Origin: Rhodobacteraceae bacterium UBA1957
Lineage (GTDB): Bacteria > Pseudomonadota > Alphaproteobacteria > Rhodobacterales > Rhodobacteraceae
Assembly (NCBI GenBank): GCA_002336405.1
Contig: DDEJ01000086.1
Location: 1 to 8,728 of the forward strand
Length of the DNA stretch: 8,728 nucleotides
Direction: 5' to 3'
Shown: positions 6,444 through 8,728 of the stretch, piece by piece
How positions within the stretch are numbered: the first letter of the stretch is position 1
Layout of the letters: each line of letters starts with the position of its first letter
Made by a program: the position numbers and the translations under genes
Notes under the pieces: model-generated
Databases searched by the model: none
What the model was told of the DNA's origin: nothing
The model's input: the letters and a program-made list of their open reading frames with translations, nothing else

Positions 6444-6624
6444 ATGCGCTTAATACGGTATAACTTAGTATATATTAATACCGCGCATGGCGGGGTCTTT
6501 CTGGCGGTATTTCTGCTGGCCAACGCTGCAACAAAGAAGGGATTCGCGAACGCCCGAGACCCAAAACTTATTGGGCCGCGAACCACAGACAGTCAAATCA
6601 CCGTTTGGCAGATCAAAGTCGGGA

Positions 6625-7473
6625 TTAGATATCTTGCACCGTTTTGCGCAGAATATCCATCAAACGCTGCGCATAGTCGCTTTCTTGCAAAGGTCCGTAA
6701 ATATTAATCTTTTGCACGCCGAGGTCCGGCAATTTACCCTTGCTATCGATACATTCCAAATGCGAGGGGTGATAGCCCTCTAACCTTGTTGTGACGGCAA
6801 TATCTGCGGCCACCATTGCCTCGGCTGCGCGGTCTGAGTCTGCGTGCGACACCACCTCAAAGCTGATCCCCGCAGTTTTTAAAGCTCGCAGACAAGAGTT
6901 TTCAAAAATGCAATATCGGTTTGACACATAAGGCAGAGGTTCCGCGCACCAAGCCTTGCCATTATGCGCGCCAACCCAGCGTAAAGAAGTTTGTTTTAAG
7001 GTCTCACCACCGGCGTCCAATTCTGCTTCTGTAGTTAAAATAATATCAATTTCACCCTTTTTAAATTTCTCTTTTAGGGTGCTGGTATATGAAGAGATTA
7101 ATTGCACTTGGACGCCCGAAAATTCTGCTGCAAAAATTTTAAGAACCATTGGCACAATCGGATAGATAATATCGCTGGGAACCCCAAGCGCAATTTTTCC
7201 TTCAAACGCGTGATCTGTCATCCGCGCAAATACCTCATCATTGAGGGCAACCATACGTTTGGCATCGACCAATAATTGATCGCCAGCTTCAGTCAGAACA
7301 TTTTGACGTCCACGCCGTTCGTGTAATGCGACCCCTAGCAAATCTTCGAGCCGCTTTAACTGCATCGAGACCGCCGACTGACTTTTATTAACCGCCTTCG
7401 CAGCCCGGGTCACCCCACCGGATTCCACCACAGCCACAAACGAACGCAAAGAGGTTAGATCAAGATTTCTCAT
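6625..7473 (-). CDS. LysR-family transcriptional regulator (LrhA/HexA-like)
   Basis: A 282-residue LysR-type regulator. The winged helix-turn-helix occupies residues 4-63: LDLTSLRSFVAVVESGGVTR, then SQSAVSMQLKRLEDLLGVAL and ERRGRQNVLTEAG. A linker helix and the effector-binding domain fill about 92-280. The opening LDL-LRSF, the QSAVS-Q-KRLE pattern and a GVPSDI start to the effector domain recall E. coli LrhA/HexA, which control motility and surface traits; the ligand and targets here are unknown. The ATG at 7473 is used because GGA lies seven bases upstream; the frame reaches 7500 with no better site. It is divergent from a DUF1127 gene across 117 bp, the usual place for a LysR protein to act and to autoregulate. 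Codon choice is somewhat more AT-rich than in the purine genes. Confidence 0.93.
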   Translation of the reverse strand: MRNLDLTSLRSFVAVVESGGVTRAAKAVNKSQSAVSMQLKRLEDLLGVALHERRGRQNVLTEAGDQLLVDAKRMVALNDEVFARMTDHAFEGKIALGVPSDIIYPIVPMVLKIFAAEFSGVQVQLISSYTSTLKEKFKKGEIDIILTTEAELDAGGETLKQTSLRWVGAHNGKAWCAEPLPYVSNRYCIFENSCLRALKTAGISFEVVSHADSDRAAEAMVAADIAVTTRLEGYHPSHLECIDSKGKLPDLGVQKINIYGPLQESDYAQRLMDILRKTVQDI

Positions 7474-7590
7474 ATCAATTTCCGTGATTAAATGGATCAA
7501 TTCAATTCACTTTTAATATACTTAAGATTAAATTACAAATACGAAAGAGGGCATTTTGCTCGGATGAAATTAATTTGCGGAGTATGTTCC
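7474..7590. promoter_or_regulatory. Shared divergent promoter region of lysR-type gene and DUF1127 gene
   Basis: This 117-bp gap is AT-rich and separates two divergent starts. On the plus strand TTCACT (7506-7511) and TAAATT (7529-7534) are 17 bp apart, a weak promoter for the DUF1127 gene. GTGA-N19-TCAC (7484-7510) is an imperfect dyad overlapping that -35, where the LysR protein could bind. A GGAG at 7579-7582 serves the DUF1127 start. The location is well supported as regulatory; the individual elements are not. Confidence 0.45.
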
Positions 7591-7818
7591 ATGACAAAGA
7601 TAGCCGTCATTGAAACTTTCAATTTTCGAAAAAATAACATATTTTCAATGGCCTTAAGACATATAGCTTGGCTTACAGAAATTCGTAAAAGCCGTTTGGC
7701 CCTAACCCGGCTTGATCCAGACAGGCTTAGGGATATTGGCATAACACACATTCAGGCCGGTCAGGAAACCAGACGCTCTTTCTGGGATGCCCCAAGCCAT
7801 TGGGTACATAAGTGTTAA
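7591..7818 (+). CDS. DUF1127 domain small protein (YjiS-like)
   Basis: A 75-residue basic protein. Its second half carries the DUF1127 pattern: RLALTRLDPDRLRDIGI (35-51) followed by QAGQETRRSFWDAP (55-68), the family's conserved L--LDIG helix, acidic/arginine stretch and closing FW. I use the ATG at 7591, with GGAG eight bases upstream; the frame opens at 7492 but that start lacks a ribosome site and overlaps the lysR upstream DNA. Small DUF1127 proteins are frequent in alphaproteobacteria, and some in other species have arginine-rich RNA-linked roles in phosphate and carbon metabolism. The function of this copy is unknown. The divergent LysR-type gene is its likely regulator. The N-terminal 30 residues (with FNFRKNNIFSMALRHIAWL) show no family match I recognise. 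Confidence 0.85.
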   Translation: MTKIAVIETFNFRKNNIFSMALRHIAWLTEIRKSRLALTRLDPDRLRDIGITHIQAGQETRRSFWDAPSHWVHKC

Positions 7819-7846
7819 ATAAGCCAGCGGATTTCACAGGACACCC

Positions 7847-7875
7847 TTGAAAATTCTTTCCAGATACCCGATATT
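7847..7875 (+). promoter_or_regulatory. Candidate sigma70-like promoter for the Bax inhibitor-1 family gene
   Basis: TTGAAA (7847-7852, five of six consensus bases) and GATATT (7870-7875, four of six) are separated by 17 bp. The implied start near 7882 gives a leader of about 50 bases ending in the GGAG ribosome site at 7921-7924. This is the best promoter match seen in the window and suggests transcription independent of the DUF1127 gene, whose stop is at 7818. Confidence 0.5.
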
Positions 7876-7931
7876 GCAGGCAGAACGCCGTATTAAATCG
7901 GCACCATGTAACCGAGGTTTGGAGACAAGTT

Positions 7932-8708
7932 ATGGCTGAATTTAGCACATTACGATCGCAGGTAGGCGCACGCGCTGCAGAAATTGACGCGGGCCTACGG
8001 GCTCACATGAACAAAGTATATGGCACGATGTCCGTTGGCATGTTGATTACTGCTCTGGCGTCTTGGGCGATTGCGGGCCTTGCTACGACAACCGACCCGG
8101 CGCTGGCCACAGCACAGATGAACAACGGCACCATGCTCACTGGTCTGGGTGTCGCCCTATACACTTCGCCGCTTAAATGGGTTGTGATGTTGGCGCCACT
8201 TGGGATGATATTCGGATTTGGGGCGGTCATGCAAAGGGCCTCCGCCAGCGGCGCACAATTGTTTTTCTATCTGTTCGCAACTTTGATTGGTGTCTCGCTC
8301 AGCTCTATCTTTATTTTCTACACAACCTTCTCAATCGTACAGACATTTTTGGTAACGGCAATCGCCTTTGCCGGTCTCAGCCTTTACGGGTATACTACGA
8401 AAAAAGATATTTCGGGATGGGGATCTTTTCTGGTTATGGGTGTCATCGGCCTTCTGGTCGCAATGGTCATCAACTGGTTCTTACAATCCCCAGCGATGAT
8501 GTACGCGATTTCGATGCTGGGTGTGTTGATTTTTGCTGGTCTGACCGCCTATGACACACAGAACATCAAAACCAGTTATCTCGCACATGCGCATCACGGC
8601 GATCAGGAATGGCTGGATAAATCGGCGATCCACGGCGCGTTGAGCTTGTATTTGGATTTTCTGAACATGTTCCAGTTTCTGCTGTTTTTCATGGGATCCA
8701 GCGAGTAA
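7932..8708 (+). CDS. Bax inhibitor-1/YccA family membrane protein
   Basis: Inner-membrane protein of the BI-1/TMBIM family, 258 residues, which in bacteria is linked to ion (Ca2+ or proton) leak and to FtsH or stress responses; the role of this copy is not shown by sequence. After a soluble N-terminus of about 25 residues I count seven hydrophobic segments, at about 30-50, 81-100, 108-130, 135-153, 163-183, 188-207 and 233-255. Family marks are LYGYTTKKDISGWGSFL (151-167), AGLTAYDTQNIK with D208, and LYLDFLNMFQFLL with D242; the last two aspartates probably match the paired acidic residues of the pH-sensing site in Bacillus YetJ. The ATG at 7932 has GGAG seven bases upstream. The stop is 20 bases before the right edge, so no terminator can be judged. 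Promoter: 7847-7875. Confidence 0.95.
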   Translation: MAEFSTLRSQVGARAAEIDAGLRAHMNKVYGTMSVGMLITALASWAIAGLATTTDPALATAQMNNGTMLTGLGVALYTSPLKWVVMLAPLGMIFGFGAVMQRASASGAQLFFYLFATLIGVSLSSIFIFYTTFSIVQTFLVTAIAFAGLSLYGYTTKKDISGWGSFLVMGVIGLLVAMVINWFLQSPAMMYAISMLGVLIFAGLTAYDTQNIKTSYLAHAHHGDQEWLDKSAIHGALSLYLDFLNMFQFLLFFMGSSE

Positions 8709-8728
8709 CCGCTCATACAACAAAGATG

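Larger units (their letters stand above)
6311..6624. other. Gene-free gap: AT-rich part then GC-rich part, with several dyads
   Basis: I see no convincing gene between the XRE upstream sites and the lysR stop. Bases 6301-6480 have 47 G or C in 180 (26 percent), and bases 6481-6600 have 68 in 120 (57 percent), so composition changes sharply near 6480. Dyads visible by eye are TCGATA-N11-TATCGA (6421-6443), CGGTAT-N16-ATACCG (6456-6483, spanning the composition step), the self-complementary TTCGCGAA (6543-6550) inside GGGATTCGCGAACGCCC, and CCCAA-N6-TTGGG (6560-6575). Open frames on the plus strand around 6444-6783 lack ribosome binding sites and resemble nothing I recognise. The GC-rich part might be a decayed gene or element remnant. 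Confidence 0.6.

Noticed and set aside
6444..6783. Plus-strand open frames of 87 and 98 codons in and past the gene-free gap
   Set aside because: No ribosome site, no recognisable family, and their 3' parts are antisense to the lysR coding region.
7819..7931. Terminator after the DUF1127 gene
   Set aside because: No stem followed by a T-run is visible; the stretch instead holds a promoter for the next gene.

Overview
The window looks like chromosomal DNA from an alphaproteobacterium, most probably of the Rhodobacterales (Roseobacter group). This rests on inference from gene style: a short XRE-type regulator with the FQQIQKYETGANR recognition region, a DUF1127 protein, a Bax-inhibitor-1 family membrane protein, moderate-GC coding DNA and AT-rich intergenic gaps. 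All coding regions seen are intact. There is no RNA gene, CRISPR array, recognisable insertion sequence or phage gene. Most of the window is ordinary metabolic and regulatory DNA, and I found no clearly novel multi-gene system.

Left part (1-1944, minus strand): a two-gene unit, mgtE (magnesium transporter) followed by 5-formyltetrahydrofolate cyclo-ligase. The two genes overlap by an ATGA, and the cyclo-ligase runs off the left edge a few residues before its expected end.

Middle (2083-4816): two purine-ring amidohydrolases of the same superfamily (COG0402) face each other. guaD (guanine deaminase, plus strand) converges on a probable 8-oxoguanine deaminase (minus strand). Together they would feed guanine and its oxidised form into xanthine/urate catabolism. 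The deaminase on the minus strand has its own candidate promoter, with a perfect dyad in the -35/-10 spacer and a tandem repeat just upstream.

Centre right (5007-6236, minus strand): an XRE-family regulator lies 51 bp upstream of an inositol-monophosphatase-family phosphatase, probably of the histidinol-phosphatase type. The 10-mer TTAAGTTCAG (minus strand) occurs upstream of both genes and is a candidate operator. A gene-free gap follows (6237-6624). It is very AT-rich up to about 6480, then steps abruptly to about 57 percent GC, and it holds several short dyads.

Right part (6625-8708): an LrhA-like LysR regulator (minus strand) is divergent from a small DUF1127 protein (plus strand), with an AT-rich shared promoter region between them. 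Downstream lies a Bax inhibitor-1/YccA family membrane protein with its own good sigma70-like promoter.
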